Positions 41,851 through 50,792 of a stretch of 64,000 nucleotides of DNA are shown here, piece by piece. Where the stretch lies: positions 496,001 through 560,000 of the forward strand of contig NZ_BAABWS010000001.1 in NCBI RefSeq assembly GCF_040371945.1, given 5' to 3'. Below the pieces are notes generated by a model. It saw only the letters and a list, made by a program, of their open reading frames with translations, had not been told where the DNA came from and did not search any database. Numbering within the stretch: the first letter of the stretch is position 1; every line of letters starts with the position of its first letter. Position numbers and translations under genes: made by a program. Source of the stretch: Litorivita sp040371945. GTDB taxonomy: Bacteria > Pseudomonadota > Alphaproteobacteria > Rhodobacterales > Rhodobacteraceae.

Positions 41851-43044
41851 TCAGGCGGATTGATACACCGCCGCCACCTCGCCGCGGATGATCCGCGCCA
41901 AGAGCGCGCAATCCTCAAGGCTGAAGGTCAACGGCAGCCGCATGTCCACCAGCCCCGCCAGAATACGGTCGCTCGCGGGCATGGGCGCGCTGGGGGCATA
42001 GCGCCAACTGTCGTAGCGCGAGGTAAATCCCGCAGGCTCCGCCCCGCCGAACCATTTAAGCTCGACCCCGCGCGCGGCGCAGCGGCGCAAGACCTCCTGC
42101 ACCTTGGCGGGCGGCCAATCGAGCAAAAGAAACTGGATCGAGGAGCCGACAAAGCCCTCATGCGCGCCGCGCTCCACCACCGTCAATCCCGCCGTATCGC
42201 GCAGCCCCGACTCGACCACGCGGTAGCGCGCGTTCCATTTGGCCACCTGATCGGGCAAGGCGCGCAATTGCACCCGCAAGATCGCGGCGCGCAAGTGATC
42301 CATGCGGCCCGACACATTGGGCGTGTCGTATTTCACCGCCTCGAAAACCTGCGGCTCGGGCGCGGCCAAATGGCGATCATAAAGCATATAGGACCCCGAC
42401 AGCATCACCGCCCGCGCCATCACCTGCGCATCGTCGCAGATCAAAAATCCGCCCTCGCCCGAATTGATATGCTTGTAAGTTTGCGTTGAATAACAACCGA
42501 TTACACCGTGGCGCCCCGAGGGCACGCCGCGCCAATCGGCCCCCATCGTATGGGCGCAATCCTCGATCACGCGGATGCCATGGGCCTCGCAAATCGCCAT
42601 CAAGCGGTCCATGTCGCACAGATGCCCGCGCATATGCGAGAGCATCAACACATCGGCCTGCGCGGCCTTTGCCTCCAGATCATCAAGATCAATCACCAAC
42701 CCCTCGGTGACGCCGACATAGACCGGCACCGCGCCCACGGCGGCAATCGCTCCTGGCACGGGGGCCAAGGTAAAGGCATTGGTGAGCACGCGGTCCCCAT
42801 GCCCCACGCCAAGCGCCCGCAGCGCGCAGCCCAAAGCATAGCCGCCCGAGGCCACGGCCAGCGCATATTTCGCCCCCGTCATGGCGGCAAATTCGCGCTC
42901 CAAGAGCGCCACCTCGCCCGCCTCGCCCGCCGCCACGTTATAGCGGTGCAGCCGCCCCGAGCGCATCACCGCAACGGCAGCCTCGATCGCCTCTTCGGGG
43001 ATCGGCTCTTGCTGGGTGAAATTGCCGGTGAATACCTCTTGCAT
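41851..43044 (-). CDS. DegT/DnrJ/EryC1/StrS-family PLP aminotransferase
   Basis: 397 aa, fold type I. PLP sites: Asp 162 in IEDCAHTMGA and Lys 191 in STQTYKHINSGEGGFL, the family signature. These enzymes usually aminate a keto-sugar nucleotide for surface polysaccharide or antibiotic sugars; some act on other substrates. There are no sugar-nucleotide dehydratase or glycosyltransferase genes beside it, and its partner is a HAD phosphatase 9 nt upstream. Substrate unassigned. The residue pattern is intact, so it should be an active aminotransferase. Confidence 0.88.
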   Translation of the reverse strand: MQEVFTGNFTQQEPIPEEAIEAAVAVMRSGRLHRYNVAAGEAGEVALLEREFAAMTGAKYALAVASGGYALGCALRALGVGHGDRVLTNAFTLAPVPGAIAAVGAVPVYVGVTEGLVIDLDDLEAKAAQADVLMLSHMRGHLCDMDRLMAICEAHGIRVIEDCAHTMGADWRGVPSGRHGVIGCYSTQTYKHINSGEGGFLICDDAQVMARAVMLSGSYMLYDRHLAAPEPQVFEAVKYDTPNVSGRMDHLRAAILRVQLRALPDQVAKWNARYRVVESGLRDTAGLTVVERGAHEGFVGSSIQFLLLDWPPAKVQEVLRRCAARGVELKWFGGAEPAGFTSRYDSWRYAPSAPMPASDRILAGLVDMRLPLTFSLEDCALLARIIRGEVAAVYQSA

Positions 43045-43053
43045 GGGCGCGCC

Positions 43054-43746
43054 CTAGGCCAAGAGCCGCTGCGCCACATCGGGCAAGTGATCGTAATGCT
43101 CCAACAGGTGGTCGGGCTGCATCTCTTCGACCACGCGTCCGCCCGGCCCGAAGGTGACCAAAACCGAAGGCACCCCAAAGGCCCGCGCAGTGGTGTGATC
43201 GGTGATCGTATCGCCCACGAGCAAGGCGCGCGCCACATCGCCGCCCGAACGTTCAATCGCGGCGCGCAGCGGCGCAACATCAGGTTTGCGCGTCGGCATC
43301 GTATCGGCGCCGATCACCGCATCAAACGCCTCGCGGATCGCCAAAGCATCCAGAAGCTGCAGCGCCAGATATTCAAGCTTGTTGGTGCAAATCCCCACCG
43401 CAAATCCGCCCTCGCGCAGCGCCGCCGCCGCCTCCAGAAATCCGGGGTAAATCACCGTATGGCTGGCGATATCCGCCTCATAGGCTTTCAAGAGGTTGGG
43501 ATATTGCGCGGCGATCTCGGCCTCGATATCGCCCTCGAACCCCATCCGCGTCAGACCAAGGCGCAGCATCCCCATGCCGCCCTTGCCCACGGCCACCGCC
43601 GCGTCCTCGGTCGGGTCGAGCATCTGCCCCACCCCCATGCCGATGAAACAAGCATTGGCCGCATTGACCAAATCATGGCTGGTGTCGGCAATCGTCCCGT
43701 CCAGATCAAAGATCACCGCAGGTTTGCGTGCTTGCGTATTGGCCAT
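43054..43746 (-). CDS. gph: Phosphoglycolate phosphatase-like HAD hydrolase
   Basis: 230 aa from ATG 43746. HAD motif I FDLDGTIADT with the nucleophile Asp 14 and acid/base Asp 16, motif II ICTNK, motif III Lys in RKPD and motif IV GDTITDH. The helical cap (about residues 20-90) is of the Gph type. Gph removes 2-phosphoglycolate formed by DNA repair or Rubisco oxygenation. Sugar-phosphate specificity is hard to exclude, given the sugar aminotransferase beside it. It diverges from glmU across 163 bp. Confidence 0.85.
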   Translation of the reverse strand: MANTQARKPAVIFDLDGTIADTSHDLVNAANACFIGMGVGQMLDPTEDAAVAVGKGGMGMLRLGLTRMGFEGDIEAEIAAQYPNLLKAYEADIASHTVIYPGFLEAAAALREGGFAVGICTNKLEYLALQLLDALAIREAFDAVIGADTMPTRKPDVAPLRAAIERSGGDVARALLVGDTITDHTTARAFGVPSVLVTFGPGGRVVEEMQPDHLLEHYDHLPDVAQRLLA

Positions 43747-43833
43747 GGCCTGTTCTCTCTTGTCATTGTGCCTATGCGCGCCTTTTTGCCTGTCTTTGTC
43801 ACAGGCCGCAATCATTCTTGAACTGCGCGGCCC

Positions 43834-43861
43834 TTGCACCCTGCCCGCATCTGTCTAAAAC
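43834..43861 (+). promoter_or_regulatory. Possible promoter of glmU-glmS
   Basis: TTGCAC (43834-43839), a 16-nt spacer, TAAAAC (43856-43861), about 40 nt before the glmU ATG. The boxes are weak; it is the best pair in the gph-glmU gap. Confidence 0.35.
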
Positions 43862-43909
43862 GGGGTCAAAGCAAAGCGGCACAAGCCGCAGACCATCAAA
43901 GGATCGCCC

Positions 43910-45265
43910 ATGAGCACGGCCCTCGTCATCCTCGCCGCAGGCAAAGGCACGCGGATGAATTCCGACCTTCCCAAGGTGCTGCACCAAATCGCCCATGCGC
44001 CGCTTTTGGTGCATGCCATGCGCGCCGGAAGCGCGCTTGTCCCCGAGCGGCACATCGTGGTCGCGGGCCACGGCGCCGATCTGGTCGAGGCCGCCGCGCG
44101 CGCCTATGACGAGACCGCCGAAGTCGTGCTGCAGACCGAACAATTGGGCACCGGCCATGCGGTCTTGCAAGCCAAAGAGGCGCTTGGTGATTTCGCCGGT
44201 GATGTGATCGTGCTTTACGGCGACACGCCGCTGATCCGCCCCGAAACCTTGGAGGCGATGATCGCCGCGCGCGCCACATGCGACGTGGTGGTGCTCGGCT
44301 TTGACGCCGCCGATCCAGGCCGCTACGGACGGCTGGTGATGTCCGGCGACAGGCTCGACCGGATCGTGGAATTCAAAGACGCGACAGAGCAAGAACGCAC
44401 CATAACCCTCTGTAATAGCGGCGTGATCTGCGCCAGCCGCGAGGCGCTGTTCGGCCTTTTGGATCGCGTCGGCAACGACAATGCGGCGGGGGAATATTAC
44501 CTCACCGATATCATCGGATTGGCCCGAGACCGCGGGCTCAGCGCCACCGCCGTGACCTGCGAGGAGGCCGAAACCTTGGGCGTCAATTCGCGCGTTGAGC
44601 TGGCCGCAGCAGAGGCCGCCTTTCAATCGCGCGCACGCCTCAGCGCGCTCGAAGACGGCATCACCATGCCCGCCCCCGAAACCGTGCATTTCGCCTATGA
44701 CACCATTGTCGGGCGCGATTGCGTAATCGAACAAAACGTCGTCTTCGGCCCCGATGTCACCATCGAGAGCGGCGCCCATATCCGCGCTTTTTGCCACCTC
44801 GAAGGCTGCCACGTCAGCCAGCGCGCCAGTGTCGGCCCCTATGCACGCCTGCGCCCTGGTGCGGAGCTGGCCGAAGATGTGCGGGTCGGCAATTTTTGCG
44901 AGGTCAAGAACGCCCAGATCGAAGCCGGTGCCAAGGTCAACCACCTCAGCTACATCGGCGATGCCACCGTCGGCGCGCGCGCCAACATCGGCGCGGGCAC
45001 GATCACCTGCAATTACGACGGCGTGTTCAAACACCATACCGAAATCGGCCGCGATGCCTTTATCGGCTCCAACACCATGCTGGTCGCGCCGGTCACCATC
45101 GGCCATGAGGCGATGACCGCATCGGGATCCGTGGTCACGATGGATGTGCCCGACGGGGCGCTTGCCCTTGGCCGCGCCAAACAGGTCAACAAAGCCGGCC
45201 TCGCGGTAAAATTGTTCGATATGTTAAAATCCAAAAAGAAAAAACAGCGTGAGGATGCGGAGTAA
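43910..45265 (+). CDS. glmU: Bifunctional N-acetylglucosamine-1-phosphate uridyltransferase / glucosamine-1-phosphate acetyltransferase
   Basis: 451 aa. It makes UDP-GlcNAc for peptidoglycan and lipopolysaccharide. The N-terminal pyrophosphorylase domain has LAAGKGTRMNSDLPKVLH (residues 6-23) and LYGDTPLI. The C-terminal left-handed beta helix has hexapeptide repeats and the acetyltransferase motifs NYDGVFKHHT and FIGSN. The stop TAA overlaps the glmS ATG by one base, so the two steps of the hexosamine route are coupled. Confidence 0.97.
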   Translation: MSTALVILAAGKGTRMNSDLPKVLHQIAHAPLLVHAMRAGSALVPERHIVVAGHGADLVEAAARAYDETAEVVLQTEQLGTGHAVLQAKEALGDFAGDVIVLYGDTPLIRPETLEAMIAARATCDVVVLGFDAADPGRYGRLVMSGDRLDRIVEFKDATEQERTITLCNSGVICASREALFGLLDRVGNDNAAGEYYLTDIIGLARDRGLSATAVTCEEAETLGVNSRVELAAAEAAFQSRARLSALEDGITMPAPETVHFAYDTIVGRDCVIEQNVVFGPDVTIESGAHIRAFCHLEGCHVSQRASVGPYARLRPGAELAEDVRVGNFCEVKNAQIEAGAKVNHLSYIGDATVGARANIGAGTITCNYDGVFKHHTEIGRDAFIGSNTMLVAPVTIGHEAMTASGSVVTMDVPDGALALGRAKQVNKAGLAVKLFDMLKSKKKKQREDAE

Positions 45266-47085
45266 TGTGCGGTATTGTCGGAGTTCTGGGGGATCACGAA
45301 GCCGCCCCCATCCTTGTTGAATCGCTCAAGCGCCTCGAATATCGCGGTTATGACAGCGCCGGCATCGCCACCGTCAACAACGGCGCATTGGACCGTCGCC
45401 GTGCGGTCGGCAAATTGGTCAACCTCTCCGATCTTCTGGTGCATGAGCCTTTGGCGGGCAAATCCGGCATCGGTCATACCCGCTGGGCCACCCATGGCGC
45501 GCCCTCGGTGACCAACGCCCACCCCCATCAGGCGGGCAAAGTCGCGGTCGTTCACAATGGCATCGTCGAAAACTACCGCGAATTGCGCGAGGAACTGGCC
45601 GCTCACGGGGTCCGCTTTCACACCGAGACCGACACCGAAACCATCGCGCTTTTGACCGCGCATTACCTCGACAGCGGGATGAGCCCCCGCGAGGCCGCCG
45701 CCAAGACCCTTTCGCGGCTCGACGGCGCTTTTGCCCTCGCCTTCCTGTTTTCCGGTGAGGATGATTTGATGATCGGCGCGCGCAAAGGCTCGCCCCTCGC
45801 CGTAGGCCATGGCAAGGGCGAGATGTTCCTTGGCTCCGACGCGATTGCGCTCTCGCCGATGACGGATCAGATCACCTATCTGGACGAGGGCGATTGGGTC
45901 ATCCTGACCCGCAATTCCTGCGATATCCGCAATGCGGCGGGCGAGCAGGTCCACCGCGAGAAGCGCACCATCCGCATCGATGCCGCCCGCGTCGACAAGG
46001 CCGGTCACAAACACTTCATGGCCAAGGAAATCGCCGAACAGCCGCGTGTTATCGGCGAGGCCCTGCGCCATTACCTTGGCAGCGACGGCGCGGCGATCAC
46101 CCTGCCCGAAGAGATCGATTTCACCAAACTCGACCGGCTGACCATGGTGGCCTGCGGCACGGCCTTTTATGCCTGCCTCACCGCGAAATATTGGTTCGAG
46201 CAAATCGCAGGCATGCCCGTCGAGGTCGATATCGCCTCGGAGTTTCGCTACCGCGAACCGCCGATCACCGCCCGCACCGCCGCGCTGTTCGTCTCCCAAT
46301 CGGGCGAGACCGCCGACACGCTCGCGGCGCTGCGCTATTGCGAGGGCAAGGCCGATCAGATCCTGTCGGTGGTCAATGTCCCCGAAAGCTCCATCGCGCG
46401 TGAAAGCGATGTGGCGCTGCCGATTTTGGCGGGGGTCGAGATCGGCGTGGCCTCGACCAAAGCCTTCACCTGCCAGCTTACGGTTTTGCTTCTGCTGGCG
46501 CTCAAAGCCGCCGAGCAACGCGGCAAGATCACGCCCGAACGCATGGATGATCTGATCTCGCATCTGCGCGCCTTGCCGACGGTTTTGAACGCCGCGCTGG
46601 ACGAGGATGCGGCGATGCTGGCCTGCGCCACCGGATTGGCCGAAGCGCAGGACGTGCTCTTTTTGGGGCGTGGCTTGATGTATCCTCTAGCCCTCGAAGG
46701 CGCATTGAAACTCAAAGAAATCAGCTACATCCACGCCGAAGCTTATGCATCTGGCGAATTGAAGCACGGCCCCATCGCCTTGATTGATCGCAATGTGCCG
46801 GTGGTGGTTTTCGCTCCGCGCGACACGCTCTTCGACAAATCGGTCAGCAATATGCAAGAGGTCATGGCCCGCGAAGGCAAGGTGCTTTTGGTCAGCGACG
46901 CCGCAGGCACCAAAGACGCCGCAGCCGATGCGTGGAAAACCATCACTATGCCTGCCGTCGACCCGATCCTCGCGCCGATCCTCTATGCCATTCCGGCGCA
47001 GCTTCTCGCCTATCACACGGCGGTCGCCAAAGGCACCGACGTGGACCAACCCCGCAACCTAGCAAAATCGGTGACTGTCGAATGA
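45265..47085 (+). CDS. glmS: Glutamine--fructose-6-phosphate aminotransferase (isomerizing)
   Basis: 606 aa. It converts fructose-6-P and glutamine to glucosamine-6-P. The N-terminal glutaminase domain begins MCGIVGVLG with the nucleophile Cys 2; GHTRWATHG and HNGIVENY follow. Two SIS domains (about 280-600) contain SQSGETADT and the ASTKAFTCQ loop. The end PRNLAKSVTVE is the family C-tail. No glmS ribozyme is expected or seen, since the upstream sequence is glmU coding. Confidence 0.97.
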   Translation: MCGIVGVLGDHEAAPILVESLKRLEYRGYDSAGIATVNNGALDRRRAVGKLVNLSDLLVHEPLAGKSGIGHTRWATHGAPSVTNAHPHQAGKVAVVHNGIVENYRELREELAAHGVRFHTETDTETIALLTAHYLDSGMSPREAAAKTLSRLDGAFALAFLFSGEDDLMIGARKGSPLAVGHGKGEMFLGSDAIALSPMTDQITYLDEGDWVILTRNSCDIRNAAGEQVHREKRTIRIDAARVDKAGHKHFMAKEIAEQPRVIGEALRHYLGSDGAAITLPEEIDFTKLDRLTMVACGTAFYACLTAKYWFEQIAGMPVEVDIASEFRYREPPITARTAALFVSQSGETADTLAALRYCEGKADQILSVVNVPESSIARESDVALPILAGVEIGVASTKAFTCQLTVLLLLALKAAEQRGKITPERMDDLISHLRALPTVLNAALDEDAAMLACATGLAEAQDVLFLGRGLMYPLALEGALKLKEISYIHAEAYASGELKHGPIALIDRNVPVVVFAPRDTLFDKSVSNMQEVMAREGKVLLVSDAAGTKDAAADAWKTITMPAVDPILAPILYAIPAQLLAYHTAVAKGTDVDQPRNLAKSVTVE

Positions 47086-47843
47086 CCATAACCCTAGACA
47101 GAGCGCTGAGCGATCTGCGCGCCCATATCGAAGAGGGCCGCGCCGAAGGGATGGCGGACTATCACAAGGTGCCGCGCGACTATCTCGGCGTGCCCAACCC
47201 CGCGATCACTGATCTGGCCAAAACCTGGCGCGAGGGGATGAGCGTGGCCGAACGTGTGGCGCTGGCCTCGGCGCTTTGGGACACCAATATTTTCGAAGCG
47301 CGTCTGGCGGCGGCGAAACTGCTGACCCAAGCGCGGATCAAGGACGACGCTCCCATTTGGGATCTCATCACCTCATGGGTGCCGCAATTCGACAGCTGGG
47401 CCATCGCCGATCATGTGATGATGGCGGGGCAAAAGCGTCTGGTCGCCCATCCCGAGCGCATCGAAGAAGTCGAAGAGTGGACCAAGTCGGACCATCATTG
47501 GACCCGCCGCGCCGCGATGGTGATCACCCTGCCCTACACCAAACAAAACCACCCCAAGCCCGAAGAAATGGCGATCCGCCAAAGGGTTCTTGGATGGGCC
47601 GCGACATATGTGCGTGACCCCGAATGGTTCATCCAGAAATCGGTGGCGTGGTGGATCCGCGATCTGTCGAAACATGATCCCGAACGGGCGCAGTATTTCT
47701 TGACCAACTATGCCAAGGATATGAAGCCCTTTGCGCGCAAGGAAGCCGCGAAATTTCTGGGGCCGAAACCTGCGGGCAAGGCAAAATTCACCCCGACACC
47801 CGCCCAAACAGGCACCGCATCGGCCGATAAAGACGGCGAATAA
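47082..47843 (+). CDS. DNA alkylation repair (AlkD-like HEAT-repeat) protein
   Basis: 253 aa from ATG 47082, overlapping the glmS stop by 4 nt (ATGA). AlkD/AlkC-like HEAT-repeat protein: KVPRDYLGVPNPAITDLAK, WDTNIFEARLAAAKLL, DLITSWVPQFDSWAIADHV, HHWTRRAAMVITL, EWFIQKSVAWWIRDLSKHDP. This fold recognises alkylated bases without base flipping, and some members are glycosylases for 3-methyladenine or 7-methylguanine. Activity here is inferred. The C-terminal 30 residues are a Pro/Thr/Ala tail outside the fold. Confidence 0.88.
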   Translation: MTITLDRALSDLRAHIEEGRAEGMADYHKVPRDYLGVPNPAITDLAKTWREGMSVAERVALASALWDTNIFEARLAAAKLLTQARIKDDAPIWDLITSWVPQFDSWAIADHVMMAGQKRLVAHPERIEEVEEWTKSDHHWTRRAAMVITLPYTKQNHPKPEEMAIRQRVLGWAATYVRDPEWFIQKSVAWWIRDLSKHDPERAQYFLTNYAKDMKPFARKEAAKFLGPKPAGKAKFTPTPAQTGTASADKDGE

Positions 47844-47850
47844 TACGCTG

Positions 47851-48390
47851 TTATTGCAGGTAAATATCAAGCTCCGGCAGGTCCGTCAGCGCCACCCCCA
47901 ATAGCCGCATCGCGGCCAGTGAAATGCGGCTGCCGCCGCTTTTCTCGCCTTCCAGCGGGATCAAATCCACCTGCACGCTTGCTCCGGTTTCGGGATGGCT
48001 CACCCGCCCTTTGGCGCGCGCGTCGGCCAATGGCGTTTTGATCCAAAATCCGGCTTCGGTCGGCGTGCCGAGGCTGGTGATGCTGCGCCCCAAAAGCCTG
48101 CCCTGCGTATCGGTCGCCGCCTCGACGGCCGCGGCGCGGTCGGCTTGGCTGGTGGTGTCGAATTGCTCTGCCGTGCGGGCCGATGCGGGGGGGCGTTTGG
48201 GCGGCGCGGCGGGGGCTTGCGCGTCGAGGGCCTGCGCATCGGTCTCGGCGCTGGCCTCTGGCGGCGCCTCGGCCTCGGTTTGACCCGTGGCGGCGGGCGG
48301 CTCGCTTTGGGCGGGCCTATGCACCAAGGCGCAGCCGCTTTGCGCAAAAACGGCGCAGGACAGAACGAAGCAGGACAAAATACGTTTCAT
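47851..48390 (-). CDS. Lipoprotein of unknown function
   Basis: 179 aa. A signal peptide (MKRILSCFVLSCAVFAQ) ends in the lipobox QSGC, predicting an acylated Cys near residue 20. Residues 30-75 are a Pro/Ala/Glu/Asp-rich linker. The C-terminal 100 residues form a compact domain (GRSITSLGTPTEAGFWIKTPL, RVSHPETGASVQVDLIPLEG, GGSRISLAAMRLLGV) with a D-loop-like GPE pattern. This resembles Rhodobacterales outer-envelope lipoproteins, but no family name is certain. It is convergent with the alkylation-repair gene, 7 nt apart. Confidence 0.75.
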   Translation of the reverse strand: MKRILSCFVLSCAVFAQSGCALVHRPAQSEPPAATGQTEAEAPPEASAETDAQALDAQAPAAPPKRPPASARTAEQFDTTSQADRAAAVEAATDTQGRLLGRSITSLGTPTEAGFWIKTPLADARAKGRVSHPETGASVQVDLIPLEGEKSGGSRISLAAMRLLGVALTDLPELDIYLQ

Positions 48391-48498
48391 GCCCCGAAAC
48401 TAGGATGAAACCCACGCCAAAACAACACCCACAACAGCACCCATAGCAGCACCAAGATCGCACTTGCCCCGCCGCGCGCGCGCCCCTACCTTCGCCCA

Positions 48499-49530
48499 AT
48501 GACACATGCAAATACCGCCCCTGACTTGGCACCGCTCATCGATCCTTTTGCGCGCGCAATCAACTACTTGCGCGTCTCGGTCACGGATCGATGCGATTTT
48601 CGCTGTGTCTATTGCATGTCGGAAAACATGACGTTCTTGCCCAAGAAAGAGCTATTGACGCTCGAAGAGCTGGATTTCATGTGTTCGACCTTTATCGGGC
48701 TGGGCGTCGAGAAACTGCGCATCACCGGCGGCGAGCCATTGGTGCGGCGCGGCATCATGACGTTTTTCGAGGGGATGACGCGGCATCTGGAAAGCGGCGC
48801 GCTCAAGGAATTGACGCTGACGACCAATGGATCGCAGCTAGAGAAATTCGCCGCCCCCTTGGCTGCGGCAGGGGTCAAACGGGTCAATATCTCGCTCGAC
48901 ACGCTGGACGCGCAGAAATTTGCCGAGATTACCCGTTGGGGCCGTCTGGATCAGGTGCTGCGCGGGATCGATGCGGCGCAAAACGCGGGGCTCCGTGTCA
49001 AAATCAACGTCGTGGCACTCAAAGGCTTTAACGAGAGCGAGCTTATCCCGATCACCGAATGGTGCGCGGCGCGCGATATGGATCTGACGTGGATCGAGGT
49101 CATGCCCATGGGCGACATCGGCAACGAGGACCGTTTGGACCAATATTGGCCGCTCAAGGACCTGCGCGCCACCTATGCGGAGCATTACACGCTAACCGAT
49201 CTGGCCGAGCGCTCCGGCGGTCCTGCGCGCTATGTGCGCATTGAGGAGACGGGGCAAAAGATCGGCTTTATCACCCCGCTGAGCCATAATTTTTGCGAAA
49301 GCTGCAACCGCGTGCGGCTGACCTGCACGGGGGATCTGTTCATGTGCCTTGGCCAAGAAGACATGGCCGATCTGCGCACACCTTTGCGCCGCGCGCCCAA
49401 TGATGCGGCGGTTCTGGAGGCCGCCATTCGCGACGCGATCAGCCATAAGCCCAAGGGCCATGATTTCGATTATTCGCGGCAGGTGGTCGATGGCCAGATG
49501 TCGCGCCACATGAGCCATACCGGCGGCTAA
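48499..49530 (+). CDS. moaA: GTP 3',8-cyclase (molybdenum cofactor biosynthesis protein A)
   Basis: 343 aa. A radical SAM enzyme that, with MoaC, turns GTP into cyclic pyranopterin monophosphate. The N-terminal SAM cluster is CDFRCVYC (Cys 32, 36, 39) and the GGEPLVRRG motif follows. The C-terminal second 4Fe-4S cluster lies in CESCNRVRLTCTGDLFMC. It ends with Gly-Gly, the tail needed for activity in this family. The 108-bp gap upstream is AC-rich with short repeats of ACA(A/G)CACCC. No molybdenum-cofactor riboswitch is evident. Confidence 0.96.
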   Translation: MTHANTAPDLAPLIDPFARAINYLRVSVTDRCDFRCVYCMSENMTFLPKKELLTLEELDFMCSTFIGLGVEKLRITGGEPLVRRGIMTFFEGMTRHLESGALKELTLTTNGSQLEKFAAPLAAAGVKRVNISLDTLDAQKFAEITRWGRLDQVLRGIDAAQNAGLRVKINVVALKGFNESELIPITEWCAARDMDLTWIEVMPMGDIGNEDRLDQYWPLKDLRATYAEHYTLTDLAERSGGPARYVRIEETGQKIGFITPLSHNFCESCNRVRLTCTGDLFMCLGQEDMADLRTPLRRAPNDAAVLEAAIRDAISHKPKGHDFDYSRQVVDGQMSRHMSHTGG

Positions 49531-49548
49531 CCCACCGCCCCGCAATGA

Positions 49549-49588
49549 CAAAACGCCCGCCGCATCCATGGACGCAGCGGGCGTTTTC
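49549..49588. terminator. Bidirectional intrinsic terminator after moaA
   Basis: AAAACGCCCGC pairs with GCGGGCGTTTT around a short loop; T/A runs on both sides allow use on both strands. It lies between moaA (+) and the M20 gene (-), which converge. Confidence 0.82.
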
Positions 49589-49625
49589 AATTGCAGGCCA
49601 GTGCCTTCAGGCCATGCGACGCCGT

Positions 49626-50789
49626 TTATCCGATCGGCATCCGCTGCTCGGCAATCTCCGCCCACCAGCTACAGCCCGCCGGAATCGCCTCGTCATTGAA
49701 GTTATATTCGGGGTGGTGGACCATCGCCGTGTCGCCATTGCCGACCAGAATATAGGCTCCGGGACGCTCTTCGAGCATATAGGCGAAATCCTCGCCGCCC
49801 ATAACCAGAGGCGCCTCGGCGCAATCGCCCGCGACCTTACGCGCCACCTGTGCGGCAAATCCGGTTTGCTCGGGGCTGTTGACCATCACCGGATAGTTAT
49901 TCTCGAAATGGATATCGGCCTTGGCCCCGTAGGCCGCCGCCGTATTCGACACCAAGGCTTTGAACCGTTCTTCGGCCTGCAGCCGCACATCGCGGTCCAA
50001 GGTGCGCACCGTGCCGCGCAGCTCGACCCGCTGGGGGATGACGTTATAGGCATCCGATTCCGTGCGAAACGATGTGACCGAAACCACGACCTGCTCGGTC
50101 GGATCGACATTGCGGCTGGCGATGGATTGCAGCGCCAGCACCACATGCGAGGCCGTCACCGTGGGATCGATGGTTTCATGCGGTTTCGCCGCATGACCGC
50201 CAAGCCCCTCAATCGTCACGGTAAATTCATCGGTCGCCGCGAAAAACCCGCCCTCGCGGATGGCAAAGCTGCCCACCGGCATGCCGGGCCAATTGTGCAT
50301 GCCATAGACCTCTTGGATGTTCCAACGCTCCATCATCCCGTCGTCGCACATGACCTTGCCGCCGCCGCCGCCCTCTTCGGCGGGCTGGAAGATCACCACC
50401 ACCGTGCCGTCGAAATTGCGCGTCTCGCTGAGGTATTTCGCCGCCCCCAAGAGCATCGCCGTATGGCCGTCGTGACCACAGGCATGCATCGCGCCCGGGG
50501 TCTTTGAAGCATAGTCCAGCCCCGTCGCCTCGAGGATCGGCAAAGCATCCATATCGGCGCGCAGCCCGATGACCTTGCCCGACCCGTTCTTGCGGCCCTT
50601 GATCACGCCCACAACACCGGTGCGCCCGATGCCTTCGCTGACCTCGTCACAGCCAAAGGCGCGCAGTTTTTCGGCCACCAGAGCCGAGGTGCGATGGGTG
50701 TCGAACATCAATTCGGGATGGGTGTGAATATCGCGGCGCCAAGCCGTGATTTCACTTTGCAATTCGGCAAACCGGTTTTTGACAGGCAT
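49626..50789 (-). CDS. M20-family amidohydrolase (hippurate hydrolase-like)
   Basis: 387 aa. Zinc-dependent aminoacylase/carboxypeptidase family M20D: RRDIHTHPEL, GLRADMDALP, ACGHDGHTAMLLGAA (metal Cys/His) and PAEEGGGGG (catalytic Glu). A dimerisation domain follows, with GLGGHAAKPHETIDP, and the C-terminal MGGEDFAYMLE. It probably releases amino acids from N-acyl or small peptide substrates. Only 3 nt separate it from the preceding M20 gene. Together with the ABC transporter genes it suggests uptake and hydrolysis of acylated amino acids or peptides. Confidence 0.87.
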   Translation of the reverse strand: MPVKNRFAELQSEITAWRRDIHTHPELMFDTHRTSALVAEKLRAFGCDEVSEGIGRTGVVGVIKGRKNGSGKVIGLRADMDALPILEATGLDYASKTPGAMHACGHDGHTAMLLGAAKYLSETRNFDGTVVVIFQPAEEGGGGGKVMCDDGMMERWNIQEVYGMHNWPGMPVGSFAIREGGFFAATDEFTVTIEGLGGHAAKPHETIDPTVTASHVVLALQSIASRNVDPTEQVVVSVTSFRTESDAYNVIPQRVELRGTVRTLDRDVRLQAEERFKALVSNTAAAYGAKADIHFENNYPVMVNSPEQTGFAAQVARKVAGDCAEAPLVMGGEDFAYMLEERPGAYILVGNGDTAMVHHPEYNFNDEAIPAGCSWWAEIAEQRMPIG

Positions 50790-50792
50790 GGA

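Noticed and set aside
45200..45265. glmS ribozyme or riboswitch
   Set aside because: The sequence before glmS is glmU coding DNA with a one-base overlap, and this ribozyme is a feature of Gram-positive glmS leaders.
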